Positions 35,755 to 44,773 are shown, counted from the first letter of the stretch. The stretch is 64,000 nt of DNA from Lunatibacter salilacus (GCF_009797935.1 NZ_VOLC01000003.1:310001-374000), one strand, 5' to 3'. The notes: generated by a model from the letters alone, not told the origin. Numbers and translations are program-made.

Positions 35755-36510
35755 ATGCATAAAATCCTTGCCAATACGCTCTTTTTGGGTAAAGATATTA
35801 TTTACCTGACAGAGTGTCACTCTACCAATGATGAGGCAATACGGCTCTTCAAATTGGGCCAAGTCATTGAGGGAAGCATTGTTTATACGGAAAAACAGAC
35901 AAAAGGTAAAGGACAACGTGGTAACCGTTGGTATAGTGAGCCCGGGAAAAATTTGACCTTTTCACTGGTTTTGACACCTTTATTTTTGGATGCCACAGAG
36001 CAATTTTACCTTAATATGGCGATTTCCGTTGGGGTTCAAGAAGTCTTAGCCGCCTATGTGGCTGGTACCCTAATCAAGTGGCCCAACGATTTTGTTCACA
36101 TTTCGCAGGGCAAATTGGGCGGCATGTTAATTGAGAATTCTGTAAGCGGAAACGGAATAGAAATGTCAGTGGTAGGCTTGGGGTTGAATATTAACCAAGT
36201 GGAATTTCCTTTCCCTACTGCCACATCATTGGCTAAAATAGGAGGATCCGCCATTTATTTAGAAGAGTTTTTTAGAGTGCTGATAGCTTCTCTAGAAAAA
36301 TATTATTTGCTTCTAAAGCAAGGAAAAAGGCAACAGATTCGGGAGGCTTATCTCCGTCACTTATACCGGCTGGGGCAATGGGCTTCCTATGCCGACAAAG
36401 ATCCTTTTACTGGCAAAATAATTGGTGTGAGTCCATCAGGGAAACTTTTAATAAAAAAACAAAATGCCGAAACGGTGGGTTTTTCTTTTAAAGAGGTTAC
36501 GTTCCTATAA
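35755..36510 (+). CDS. birA: Biotin--[acetyl-CoA carboxylase] ligase
   Basis: 251 residues, without the N-terminal helix-turn-helix of E. coli BirA, so it is a ligase-only form and not a repressor. Motifs are ECHSTNDEA, the adenylate loop GKGQRGNRWYSEPGKNLTFS (residues 51-70), IKWPNDFVHISQGKLGGMLI and VGLGLNIN. A C-terminal SH3-like part (GQWASYADKDPFTGKIIGV) is present. It activates biotin as biotinyl-AMP and attaches it to carboxylases in the cytoplasm. It is divergent from rsfS. Confidence 0.96.
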   Translation: MHKILANTLFLGKDIIYLTECHSTNDEAIRLFKLGQVIEGSIVYTEKQTKGKGQRGNRWYSEPGKNLTFSLVLTPLFLDATEQFYLNMAISVGVQEVLAAYVAGTLIKWPNDFVHISQGKLGGMLIENSVSGNGIEMSVVGLGLNINQVEFPFPTATSLAKIGGSAIYLEEFFRVLIASLEKYYLLLKQGKRQQIREAYLRHLYRLGQWASYADKDPFTGKIIGVSPSGKLLIKKQNAETVGFSFKEVTFL

Positions 36511-36586
36511 TCCAAATTTCCTTTTGTCTTTATAAATGTTTATTTTTGAACTTTAAAAATAAGCTAAAAAATTTATTTCAATTTGT

Positions 36587-37906
36587 ATGTCAGATATCAA
36601 ATCAAAAAAATATACCCAATTTAAGGTCAAAGATATATCCTTGGCTGAATATGGCAGGAAAGAAATCCGCTTGGCAGAAAGTGAAATGCCTGGATTAATG
36701 GCACTGCGAGAGGAGTTTGGCCCTACACAACCACTAAAGGGAGCTAGAATTGCAGGTTGCCTGCACATGACTATTCAGACGGCTGTTTTGATTGAGACGC
36801 TTGTTGCGTTGGGTGCTGAGGTAACTTGGTCATCTTGCAATATTTTTTCTACGCAGGATCATGCGGCAGCCGCAATCGCCGCTGCTGGCATCAGCGTTTA
36901 TGCATGGAAAGGCTTAACTGCTGAGGAATTTGATTGGTGTATTGAACAAACGCTTTTCTTTGGAGAAGACCGTAAGCCTTTAAATATGATTCTTGATGAT
37001 GGCGGGGACCTTACCAATATGGTCTTGGATCTATATCCTGAACTGGTAAAGGAGATCAAGGGGCTTTCTGAAGAAACAACTACCGGAGTGCACCGACTTT
37101 ATGAACGCATGAAAAATGGCACCCTCCCAATGCCTGCCATCAACGTTAACGATTCCGTGACCAAGTCAAAATTTGACAACAAATATGGGTGTAAGGAATC
37201 ACTAGTTGATGCAATTCGCCGCGCTACGGACATCATGATGGCTGGCAAAGTGGCTGTCGTGGCAGGATACGGTGACGTGGGGAAAGGCTCTGCGGCATCT
37301 CTGCGGGGAGCTGGTGCACGTGTGATTGTAACTGAAATAGACCCGATTTGTGCATTGCAGGCGGCTATGGACGGTTTTGCAGTGAAAAAAATGACTAGCG
37401 CCGTAAAAGAAGCGGATATCATAGTTACTGCTACCGGGAATAAAAATATTATCGGAGAGGTTCATTTTAGATCTATGAAAGATAAAGCCATATTGTGTAA
37501 CATTGGCCACTTTGACAATGAAATAGACATGGCTTGGCTAAATAAGAACTATGGCAATACCAAAGATGTCATCAAACCACAGGTGGATTTGTACAATATT
37601 GACGGTAAAGATATATTAGTGCTAGCCGAAGGAAGATTGGTGAATCTCGGATGTGCGACAGGACACCCATCCTTTGTAATGTCCAACTCATTTACCAACC
37701 AAACACTGGCCCAATTGGAACTTTGGACAAACACCTCTGCTTATGAACCGGGAGTATATGTACTTCCCAAGCACTTGGACGAAAAAGTTGCAGCGCTCCA
37801 CTTGGCGAAACTGGGTGTGGAATTGGATGAGTTATCAGAAGAACAAGCGGAATATATTGGAGTTAAACCTGAAGGGCCTTACAAACCGGAATATTATCGC
37901 TACTAA
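36587..37906 (+). CDS. ahcY: Adenosylhomocysteinase
   Basis: 439 residues, the standard length. Substrate and NAD motifs are complete: [63 protein letters not shown], Rossmann loop [12 protein letters not shown], and [20 protein letters not shown]. The C-terminal [13 protein letters not shown] is diagnostic. It hydrolyses S-adenosylhomocysteine to adenosine and homocysteine in the activated-methyl cycle. The AT-rich leader contains TATTTTTG at 36541, matching the Bacteroidota -7 box TANNTTTG, but the expected -33 TTTG at 19-21 bp spacing is not clear. A strong terminator follows. Confidence 0.98.
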   Translation: MSDIKSKKYTQFKVKDISLAEYGRKEIRLAESEMPGLMALREEFGPTQPLKGARIAGCLHMTIQTAVLIETLVALGAEVTWSSCNIFSTQDHAAAAIAAAGISVYAWKGLTAEEFDWCIEQTLFFGEDRKPLNMILDDGGDLTNMVLDLYPELVKEIKGLSEETTTGVHRLYERMKNGTLPMPAINVNDSVTKSKFDNKYGCKESLVDAIRRATDIMMAGKVAVVAGYGDVGKGSAASLRGAGARVIVTEIDPICALQAAMDGFAVKKMTSAVKEADIIVTATGNKNIIGEVHFRSMKDKAILCNIGHFDNEIDMAWLNKNYGNTKDVIKPQVDLYNIDGKDILVLAEGRLVNLGCATGHPSFVMSNSFTNQTLAQLELWTNTSAYEPGVYVLPKHLDEKVAALHLAKLGVELDELSEEQAEYIGVKPEGPYKPEYYRY

Positions 37907-37930
37907 GTATTGTTGATGAGTGATTTAGTA

Positions 37931-37962
37931 GAAAAAGCTCCGTAGATCTACGGAGCTTTTTT
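37931..37962. terminator. Bidirectional terminator between ahcY and the convergent lipoprotein gene
   Basis: AAAAAGCTCCGTA-GATC-TACGGAGCTTTTTT forms a perfect stem with A/T runs on both sides, so it can act in either direction. The convergent gene's stop codon (37948-37950, minus strand) lies inside the stem. Confidence 0.93.
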
Positions 37963-38763
37963 CATTTCTACACCTTCGTCAAGTTGGATGATGGTATGGG
38001 TAGTACAGTCAGGTTCCCTGTGGAATGTAAGGCGGTGAATTACATTTGAGGTGCTACTACGGCTGACTGTCCATGTCTCTTGACCCGAACTGGGACGCAC
38101 CAGGGGTTGATCAAGGCAGTCTAGCTGGATAAATTTTGGCTCGGTTATCTCCCAGTTTACGTCTCTTCCTACCCAGTTTCTTGCGTTGCCTGTCCCTGTG
38201 CTGTGCCCTTGGATAATTGAGTCCCCAGAAATCATTAATTCGTGAGCGATGTTAATGTTCACCCTACTGCTGGACTGATTTTGAGCTGTAATCAACACAT
38301 TAGATGCGCTATCGGAAAAAACCCGCTTATCCCTATTTTGGGCGGTTATTTTCAAAATTCTTGAGCCTGAATAAGAATTTCCCTGAAAGCTATATTTGTC
38401 ATAAATCACAGTCAGACTATATCCTTGAAAAATTGGTAAAGGGGTGTAAGAAAGTAAAAGTTTACCTGATCGGACGCTACTCATATCTGGACAGGTAACG
38501 CCTTCGTAGTCTAAAGTAACTTGGTTTGTTGCGGTATCCAAAGTCACCAAAGGACAGTCGGGAATACCGGCAAGTTTGGTACTATCTTTATAGAATGACA
38601 TTGGTTGCCAAAGTAGAAAAAGGTGTTCATCCAGTAGTTTGGAAATCAAGTAAGCTTCTTCCCCCTCAAAAGATTGGTCTGTCTGCAGGCGGCGGATGCT
38701 ATCTTCGACACAACCTGCCATAACTGCTAAAAACAAAGCTCCCAGCCATAATTTTTTTATCAT
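37948..38763 (-). CDS. Hypothetical lipoprotein
   Basis: 271 residues. The N-terminus MIKKLWLGALFLAVMAGC is a lipoprotein signal with the lipidated cysteine at residue 18. The mature part is rich in Ser/Thr and beta-prone segments (KLLLSYTPLPIFQGYSLTVI, ILKITAQNRDKRVFSDSASN). A few paired cysteines (PDCPLV, VTCPDM, LDCLDQ, PDCTTH) could form disulfides. No family is recognised. It ends inside the shared terminator stem. It is divergent from the dienoyl-CoA reductase gene. Confidence 0.75.
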   Translation of the reverse strand: MIKKLWLGALFLAVMAGCVEDSIRRLQTDQSFEGEEAYLISKLLDEHLFLLWQPMSFYKDSTKLAGIPDCPLVTLDTATNQVTLDYEGVTCPDMSSVRSGKLLLSYTPLPIFQGYSLTVIYDKYSFQGNSYSGSRILKITAQNRDKRVFSDSASNVLITAQNQSSSRVNINIAHELMISGDSIIQGHSTGTGNARNWVGRDVNWEITEPKFIQLDCLDQPLVRPSSGQETWTVSRSSTSNVIHRLTFHREPDCTTHTIIQLDEGVEMKKAP

Positions 38764-38889
38764 AATTTTCTCTACTCAAATTGAATACCAATTTCAAACG
38801 GTTGACGGCTCAACAAAAGTACGTATATTCGTAGAAAGCTGTACTAAGAGCTTGACAAGTGGGACTATTTTTGTCTCAAAAAAAATCAG

Positions 38890-39765
38890 ATGCATATGTC
38901 CTATAAAGATGGAATGTTGCGCGACGGAGCGCTGGAAGATAAGGTGATACTAGTTACTGGCGGAGGGACCGGCCTAGGCAAATCCATGGCAGCTTATTTT
39001 CTGAGCTTGGGTGCCAAAGTAGTCATCTCAAGCCGGAAAAACGCCGTGTTGGAGGAAGCGGCAAAAGAACTTAGCGAAGCGACCAAGGGTGAAGTCCTAC
39101 CTTTGGCCTGTGATATCAGGGACATGGATCAAGTCCAGAATATGTTGGAAGAGGCCGTTCGTCATTTTGGCCGGGTCGATATTGTAGTGAATAATGCGGC
39201 TGCAAATTTCATTAGTCCCACAGAACGTCTTTCTGCCAATGCATTTCACACCATTCTAGATATCGTCCTGAAAGGAACTGCGAATATGACACTCGCAGCG
39301 GGGAAATATTGGATTGATGGGGGAATGCCCGGCGTTTTCCTAAACATCGTTACTACCTATGCCTTTACAGGATCGGGGTATGTGGTGCCCAGTGCCGCAG
39401 CCAAGGCAGGCGTGCTAGCCATGACAAGGTCTCTTGCAGTAGAATGGGCCAAATACAAAATCAGGTCCAATGCCATCGCTCCGGGACCTTTCCCGACCGA
39501 AGGAGCCTGGACCCGTCTGCTGCCGGGAGATTTGGCCGCCAAGTTTGATCCAGCTAATAAGGTGCCGCTTGGAAGGGTAGGGGAGCACCAGGAACTTGCA
39601 AATTTGGCGGCTTATCTGGTTTCTGACTTTTCAGCCTACATGACTGGCGAGATTATTACCATAGACGGAGGCGAGTGGCTAAAAGGTGCTGGACAGTTTA
39701 ACGGATTCGACGCTGTACCAAAGCCCCTTTGGGACCAAATGGAAGCAAGTAGGGGGAAGAAATAA
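38890..39765 (+). CDS. 2,4-dienoyl-CoA reductase-like SDR oxidoreductase
   Basis: 291 residues; ATGs at 38890, 38896 and 38914 are all plausible starts. The Rossmann loop TGGGTGLGKSMA and NNAAANF are clear. At the position of the classical YxxxK the sequence is SAAAK (VPSAAAKAGVLAMTRSLAVEW). The missing tyrosine with retained lysine, and the RxNAIAPGPFPTEGAW pattern, fit peroxisomal/bacterial DECR-type enzymes rather than general SDRs. These reduce dienoyl-CoA with NADPH in unsaturated fatty-acid beta-oxidation. Cytoplasmic and monocistronic. Confidence 0.87.
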   Translation: MHMSYKDGMLRDGALEDKVILVTGGGTGLGKSMAAYFLSLGAKVVISSRKNAVLEEAAKELSEATKGEVLPLACDIRDMDQVQNMLEEAVRHFGRVDIVVNNAAANFISPTERLSANAFHTILDIVLKGTANMTLAAGKYWIDGGMPGVFLNIVTTYAFTGSGYVVPSAAAKAGVLAMTRSLAVEWAKYKIRSNAIAPGPFPTEGAWTRLLPGDLAAKFDPANKVPLGRVGEHQELANLAAYLVSDFSAYMTGEIITIDGGEWLKGAGQFNGFDAVPKPLWDQMEASRGKK

Positions 39766-39779
39766 GCAATTAAGCAAAA

Positions 39780-40310
39780 TTATTGGATTGCATCCGGGTC
39801 TTCTTTGAATATAGAAGGGGATTTAAAAGGAAGTGCCAGGCTGTTGTCCCAGTTGGGAAGTACCTTCTTTACGTTGCGCTCATCAATGGAAGTAGTCTCT
39901 ATGAAATACCAGTTCTCCCTTTGACGGGTACCCACCGCAATGATTGTCGAAGGGGTAATCATCAAACCCCCGGGGACTTTTAATGTGGTAACAATTGGAA
40001 CCAATGCGTGGATTTCGTCCAATACATGGGAATATACAATTGGTTCTTTTATTTCCAGCTCCTTTACTGTTTGTCCCTCATTGATTCTGGTCTGATGAAT
40101 CTGGCCAAGTATTCGCTTCATGGCCTCCGGCCCTCCTGCTTTATCGATAAGTTCCGGATATGTAAAATCAAGTAAAATATCCTGGTCACCATGCATCTGA
40201 GCGAAGGCATAAATCTGCCCCGCAGTCTTAATTTCATCAATAATCTGTGCTTGGACATTCGTTGTCCACAAGTAGAAAAAAATCCCTAAAAAGCATGCGG
40301 TTCTAGCCAT
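39780..40310 (-). CDS. Hypothetical exported protein
   Basis: 176 residues. Signal peptide MARTACFLGIFFYLWTTNVQAQ. The mature domain (QIYAFAQMHGDQDILLDFTY, EAMKRILGQIHQTRINEGQT, WYFIETTSIDERNVKKVLPN) has an alternating helix then curved beta-sheet pattern that could be an NTF2-like fold, but I do not recognise a named family. It ends 14 bp from the convergent dienoyl-CoA reductase gene, with no hairpin between them. It is probably periplasmic. Confidence 0.75.
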   Translation of the reverse strand: MARTACFLGIFFYLWTTNVQAQIIDEIKTAGQIYAFAQMHGDQDILLDFTYPELIDKAGGPEAMKRILGQIHQTRINEGQTVKELEIKEPIVYSHVLDEIHALVPIVTTLKVPGGLMITPSTIIAVGTRQRENWYFIETTSIDERNVKKVLPNWDNSLALPFKSPSIFKEDPDAIQ

Positions 40311-40389
40311 AAAATATTTTTTAACGCTGCTAAAATAATAATTTTGTAATTGAGTCTATGAATTTATTCTTTTTTTTACAATAAGCATC

Positions 40390-40712
40390 ATCAAAACTTT
40401 TTATGTGAACTACTGTGAACTATGTGGTTAAAAAATGACCACGGAGGGCACAAAAAAGGCACAGAGTTTTTTTTAGAAATTCTCGGCGTCCTCTCCGCTT
40501 CCTCTATGGACTGGGGTCGTGTTCTTTAATTTAAGGCAGATACCTCAAAGAATGCGCAGAAGTCGCTACGAATATCAAAACTCTCTATGTGCACTACTGT
40601 GAACTATGTGGTTAAAAAAAAACACCACAAAGAAGGTATAAAGAGAACGGTTTTTTTATAAAATCCTCAGTGTCTTCTGTGTAATCTCCGTGTTCGTGGT
40701 TCCCTTTTTTTA
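40390..40712. repeat. Two imperfect copies of an intergenic element (TATGTG/ACCACA type)
   Basis: Copy 1 begins at 40390 and copy 2 at 40574. Both contain ATCAAAACT, TATGTG, ACTACTGTGAACTATGTGG, a run of A, then ACCAC with a G/A-rich arm, a T-run, and a pyrimidine-rich arm ending in TCCG and T. The arms could pair into a long imperfect hairpin. They fill the 450-bp gap between two minus-strand genes, and no frame here is credible. Confidence 0.7.
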
Positions 40713-40760
40713 AACACGTAGTATCTTTTTCTGTGGTTCCACTACGTAATTGCTTCAATT

Positions 40761-41954
40761 TTAATACATAAAGCCAAAGAGCCATAGCGGGATTCGTTTT
40801 AGAGTTCCGTATTCAATATCATCCGCTGCGATAAAGCTGCCTTTTACTCCCTTTATTTGATCCGTTGTTTTGTTTTTGCCCCCCACCTCGAAGATAAACT
40901 TTCCGTCAATTCTAAAATCCCCGTCCTTGACATACTCTACCGTATGGGAATTGGAGAGTTGATTGATAAAAAATGTCTCCCTTAAGTTGCCCAAGTCCGC
41001 ATTTTTCGGGGTAAAGGCAAACTGGAAATTGGTGTTTTCCAGGTAAATCTTTTCCGGTTTCTGCATCTGCGTGATGCCTTTGATATCCTTGTAGAGGTTT
41101 TTGGTCAAATGGGCCTCCTGTAGGAAAAAAAGGTAGCTAACCAAGGTATTGCGGTTGATACCGATACGTTCGGCAAGCTTGGTCACATTGGGAATAAAGG
41201 GTACAGACTCGGATATGATATGCAATAAATGCTTCAATCGGGGTACGTATGAAATGTCCACACTTCGGAGCAGCGGCAATTCTATCTCCAAGGTCATATT
41301 CACCACTTCCTCCAGCCGCTGATGGTACAACGTCGGTACCTCCTGAAAGAACGGGAAGTACCCATGGTTCAGGTAGGAACCAAAATGCGCCAAAGGCTTT
41401 ACTTTTTGAAGGATCTCTCTTGAAATGGAAACATGATTCGCAATTATTTCTTCCAAGCTATGTACAGCAAATTCCTGTCCGGTCTTAATTGCCAAATACT
41501 CCCGAAAAGACAATCCTTGCATGTGGTAGATCACCGCCCTCCGGCTTAGATCAGCTCTGGCATTTAGGATCTCCAACATGGAGGATCCAGTGAAGACAAT
41601 TTTCAACTCAGGGAAATCATCGTAGATGTTTTTGATTTCAATAGACCAGTTTGGGTATTTGTGTACCTCGTCTAGAAAAATGTATTTGCCACCTCTTTTT
41701 GCAAAATCATCCACCAAATCCACCAGGTTGTTTTGTGCAAACCAGATATTGTCCAAACTCACATATAAGGTGCTGTGGTCTATGGGTAAGTTTTTCTTGA
41801 TGTATTGTAAGAGAAGGGTAGTCTTGCCAACTCCCCTTGGCCCCTTGATGCCGATTAACCTAGCCTCCCAGCTAATCTTGTCAATCATGCTTCGGATGAA
41901 GGTTAATGAAGTGGCGTCGATTTTTTTCAGAAATCGTTCATCGATGGATTCCAT
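40761..41954 (-). CDS. AAA-family ATPase with DUF4143 domain
   Basis: 397 residues from the ATG at 41954. A TTG at 41978 would put the start inside a palindrome and is not preferred. The N-terminal AAA_14-type module has Walker A IKGPRGVGKTTLLLQYI, Walker B KYIFLDEVHKYPNW and sensor VFTGSSMLEI. A winged-helix-like segment (VTKLAERIGINRNTLVSYLF) leads to the C-terminal DUF4143 nuclease-like part (ETFFINQLSN, DGDFRIDGKFIFEVGGKNKT) with PD-(D/E)xK-like residues. The family is widespread and its role is undefined. The twin palindromes directly upstream suggest autoregulation through the winged helix, which is inference. Confidence 0.9.
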   Translation of the reverse strand: MESIDERFLKKIDATSLTFIRSMIDKISWEARLIGIKGPRGVGKTTLLLQYIKKNLPIDHSTLYVSLDNIWFAQNNLVDLVDDFAKRGGKYIFLDEVHKYPNWSIEIKNIYDDFPELKIVFTGSSMLEILNARADLSRRAVIYHMQGLSFREYLAIKTGQEFAVHSLEEIIANHVSISREILQKVKPLAHFGSYLNHGYFPFFQEVPTLYHQRLEEVVNMTLEIELPLLRSVDISYVPRLKHLLHIISESVPFIPNVTKLAERIGINRNTLVSYLFFLQEAHLTKNLYKDIKGITQMQKPEKIYLENTNFQFAFTPKNADLGNLRETFFINQLSNSHTVEYVKDGDFRIDGKFIFEVGGKNKTTDQIKGVKGSFIAADDIEYGTLKRIPLWLFGFMY

Positions 41955-41958
41955 ATTT

Positions 41959-41978
41959 TTGCTTATCTTAATAAGCAA
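41959..41978. promoter_or_regulatory. Palindromic operator-like site 1
   Basis: TTGCTTATCTTAATAAGCAA, a perfect 8-bp inverted repeat with a 4-bp centre, ending 4 bp before the ATG of the DUF4143 ATPase gene (minus strand). Confidence 0.7.
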
Positions 41979-42440
41979 AAATAACTTATATTATTTACTT
42001 CACAAAGTATTTTCATGTAAAATTGCTTATTATAATAAGCAATTTTTTGACTTTATTGGTTATTATGCCAAGCAAATTCACTTAGGCAATTACTTAGAAC
42101 TGGCTACTTGTTTTGGGTACGATTTATATGAAGTGGCTGGAAAACAACTAATAGAAATGAGGGATAATACTATGCAAGATCGAAATAGAGTACATCGGTC
42201 GGTAGTGTGGAGGTAAGCAAATGTGGGACATTTGTCGGCTGTACACCGAGCACAAGACATCTTCCATTAATACCAAATTTATTAGGATGATAAATTTATA
42301 AACTCTTGTAAAAGAGTAATTTATTGATGCATTTAAAGAATTAATTCAATTTTAGTAGGATGAAAAATCATATAAAAATAATTATATAGAAATCTATTTG
42401 TATGTGTAAATATAAGATTAATTTTACAAAAATTATTTAA
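41979..42440. other. Divergent intergenic region with an orphan coding fragment
   Basis: Beyond palindrome 2, bases 42044-42216 read on the plus strand as protein-like text (FFDFIGYYAKQIHLGNYLEL, then FGYDLYEVAGKQLIEMRD) without a start codon. It looks like the C-terminal remnant of an unidentified gene. From 42217 to 42440 the sequence is AT-rich and probably holds the promoter of the beta-barrel gene at 42441. Confidence 0.45.
42023..42042. promoter_or_regulatory. Palindromic operator-like site 2
   Basis: TTGCTTATTATAATAAGCAA has the same 8-bp arms as site 1 with a different centre. Centre-to-centre distance is 64 bp, about six helical turns. The AT-rich stretch between the two sites is a likely promoter. 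Confidence 0.7.
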
Positions 42441-43157
42441 ATGAAAAAGTTTTTACCTGTCCTGATTTTTATGGGGCTCAGTGTCGTTTCGAGTTTTGGG
42501 CAGGAGCAAAGTCGTTCTGAGAGGCTTCCTGATGTTACGGGAAGCAGCGGGTACAGTGTAGGTATCAACACCCAATTTATGTTAGATGGGCTTTTTGACC
42601 AAAATACGATGACACCCTTTGAGCTAATGGTTCGGAAACGGACAAAATCCAACCAAGTCTTGCGGGCTAGATTAGGGGGAATGGCTACGCATAGTAACCG
42701 CGCAAATGCAGATGAGGAATTAGAAAGCCGTAAGACAAACTGGAATGCGGCAATAGGCTATGAGTGGCACGAAAGTCTGGGGAAGAAATTTGGATTTTAT
42801 TATGGGTTTGATATGGAGGCGGCGTTTTACAACGAAAATAGGTCACGTAAAGTAGATAACTTTGGTACCCCGATTGGTGATCTTATTTCAGTGATAAAAG
42901 TTAAAGTACGAGAACAAACATACAGTATAAAACCGATGGTCGGTGTAACCTATCAGTTAACTAAAAGTCTGTACGCTTCAGGGGAGCTAAGACTTCAATT
43001 TTCATATAGGCAAGATAAACAAAACTACAATTGGTTTAACGCCACAACGGATGCCCCATCTGATTTTTCCCCTGGTTCGTATTCAATGATTAATAATTAC
43101 CAGTTTGATCTCAGTCTTATGCCACTTGCAAATATTTTTATCCACCTTAAACTTTAA
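42441..43157 (+). CDS. Outer-membrane beta-barrel-like protein, paralogue 1
   Basis: 238 residues. Signal peptide MKKFLPVLIFMGLSVVSSFG, cleaved near GQEQ. The mature part alternates amphipathic beta strands with aromatic ends (NAAIGYEWHESLGKKFGFYY, YGFDMEAAFYN, KPMVGVTYQLTKSLYASGEL, ANIFIHLKL), and the C-terminal LKL ends in a hydrophobic residue as expected for an outer-membrane barrel. It shares the layout GxNTxF...LFDQ...PxELxxRKR with the next gene, so the pair is a tandem duplication. The function is unknown. Confidence 0.78.
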   Translation: MKKFLPVLIFMGLSVVSSFGQEQSRSERLPDVTGSSGYSVGINTQFMLDGLFDQNTMTPFELMVRKRTKSNQVLRARLGGMATHSNRANADEELESRKTNWNAAIGYEWHESLGKKFGFYYGFDMEAAFYNENRSRKVDNFGTPIGDLISVIKVKVREQTYSIKPMVGVTYQLTKSLYASGELRLQFSYRQDKQNYNWFNATTDAPSDFSPGSYSMINNYQFDLSLMPLANIFIHLKL

Positions 43158-43281
43158 AAAAATTGAAACAGTTAAAATAATTTTTATAAAAAGACAGGTT
43201 TTAATTAACAAGTACATAAGCTAGTCGAGTTGTGAAATCAAGTAAGCGAATCTAGTATAATCCTTTCATTTTCAATAAGAT

Positions 43282-44010
43282 ATGAGAATAATTTTGATTT
43301 CGTTTTTATCCTATTTACTAACCTGCTTCGTTGGTTTTTCCCAAACCAATGCTATGCTAATACCATCGGAAGCGGATTCTATACCTGCGAGTAGGTTCGA
43401 GCTGGGCGTTAATACCTATTTTGCCATTAGCCGTCTTTTTGACCAGTCCGTAAGAGCCCCTATGGAGTTACTTATTCGCAAACGAATGAAGCGACAAAAC
43501 CAAATGCTACGGTTGAGGGCATTTGGAGATTTACAACGGTTGAAATATGTAGAATTTACATATAGCGATGAAAGCCAAGATTTTTTGTATGGGCTTGCCT
43601 TAGGCTACGAGTGGATAAAGCCCATTAATGAACGATGGGAGGGTTACTATGGGTTGGATCTGGAGGGCAGTCAGAAACGTAGCTTCGACACTAATACTCG
43701 TGACGGTTATGACCCCGAGGCGGATCCGATTACGTTTAGGGAAAAAACAAACGTCTACCAACATACCGATAGAATCGCCCTATCTCCATTGCTTGGCATT
43801 CGGTTCTCGCTATCCAAGAAACTGCTCTTGAGTACGGAATTCCGGTTGGCGAATTATATGGAATGGACCAAAACCGGGGAGGAATATTCAACCAAACCGA
43901 TGGAAGGGAATGGGGACTATCAAATTCAGACCCGGTCAGAAGAAACAGTCAAAGAGAAGGGGATTCGTTTTCGACCATACACGGGTATCTTTTTAAACTA
44001 CCGATTTTAA
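43282..44010 (+). CDS. Outer-membrane beta-barrel-like protein, paralogue 2
   Basis: 242 residues. Signal peptide MRIILISFLSYLLTCFVGFS ending SQ. It shares with the gene at 42441 the blocks GVNTYFAISRLFDQ, PMELLIRKRMKRQNQMLRLR, LALGYEW, YYGLDLEGS and LLGIRFSLSKKLLLSTEFRL, and it ends in aromatic NYRF, the classic barrel C-terminus. Divergence outside these blocks is high, so the duplication is old. The 124-bp gap suggests separate or weakly coupled expression. The function is unknown. Confidence 0.78.
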   Translation: MRIILISFLSYLLTCFVGFSQTNAMLIPSEADSIPASRFELGVNTYFAISRLFDQSVRAPMELLIRKRMKRQNQMLRLRAFGDLQRLKYVEFTYSDESQDFLYGLALGYEWIKPINERWEGYYGLDLEGSQKRSFDTNTRDGYDPEADPITFREKTNVYQHTDRIALSPLLGIRFSLSKKLLLSTEFRLANYMEWTKTGEEYSTKPMEGNGDYQIQTRSEETVKEKGIRFRPYTGIFLNYRF

Positions 44011-44309
44011 TCAAAAGGCAAAATAGGATAATGGATCATATTGGCTGATAATCATGCTTCAAAATGTTCATCTTCAAAAATATCATCAATCAGTAGTTGA
44101 TCATCTCCACAAACATACATTTTTTCAGAAGCCAAAAACTTATTCATCGCTGCGAACGCTGCGACTCCCGTTGCGCCCGCTGCGTGAAATCAAACCCTTC
44201 CCAATCTCTTTGAAAAATTTGCTGAAAAAACCGACCAATATAAACTCTCACAAAAATTCTGTAAATTTGTTTATCAAAACCTTCATATCTTTGAAGCGTA
44301 AATACTACC

Positions 44310-44687
44310 GTGAAACAATCCATCAAAATAGCACTCCTATTACTTTATGTGTTTTTCAACGCAGGGCTGAGCTATTCCATGCATTTTTGCGAGGAGGATT
44401 TTAAGCGGATTAACCTTTTTGCGGAAGCAAAAACCTGCTGTGAGTCCAATGAGCCCATGCCTGGTTGTTGCGATGATGTTTCTAATTTGGAATTACCCAA
44501 TACCGATCAGCAGATTTCAGATTTACTGGGTTTTCAGCCATTAATGGCCGGTTTTCCAGCAACGGTTTTGCAGTTCGAGTTGCCGTTATTTTTTTTCAGT
44601 ACAGAGAAAACAGCTTTCACTGATTCCTCACCCCCGATACTTCAACACACTCCGAAATATATCTTTTTTCAGGTCTTTTTGATATAG
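44310..44687 (+). CDS. HYC_CC_PP-type small exported cysteine protein
   Basis: 125 residues starting at a GTG. A signal-like N-terminus (IKIALLLLYVFFNAGLSYS) is followed by MHFCEED, AKTCCESNEPMPGCCDD and, near the end, DSSPPILQHTPKY. This H-F/Y-C ... CC ... CC ... PP arrangement is that of the HYC_CC_PP proteins encoded beside CusA/CzcA-type efflux systems in Bacteroidota. The cysteines and His suggest Cu/Ag or Zn binding in the periplasm, perhaps as a metal scavenger feeding the pump. It lies 233 bp before the RND gene, with a palindrome between. Confidence 0.85.
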   Translation: MKQSIKIALLLLYVFFNAGLSYSMHFCEEDFKRINLFAEAKTCCESNEPMPGCCDDVSNLELPNTDQQISDLLGFQPLMAGFPATVLQFELPLFFFSTEKTAFTDSSPPILQHTPKYIFFQVFLI

Positions 44688-44740
44688 CCTTTTGCCTAAG
44701 CGGGAGGAAGCTGAATGCTACAAGACATCTTTGGTTAGAG

Positions 44741-44773
44741 AGACCTGGAAGGTTTTAAAAACCTGCCAGGTCT
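44741..44773. repeat. Palindromic element AGACCTGG...CCAGGTCT
   Basis: AGACCTGG-AA-GGTTTTAAAAACC-TG-CCAGGTCT forms a near-perfect 33-bp hairpin. A related palindrome occurs at 50768. No run of T follows, so it is probably a dispersed element, though it might reduce readthrough into the pump gene. Confidence 0.7.

Noticed and set aside
36523-36548. Bacteroidota-type promoter of ahcY
   Set aside because: A TANNTTTG match exists at 36541, but the nearest TTTG is only 14 bp upstream rather than about 19-21, so it is not listed as a feature.
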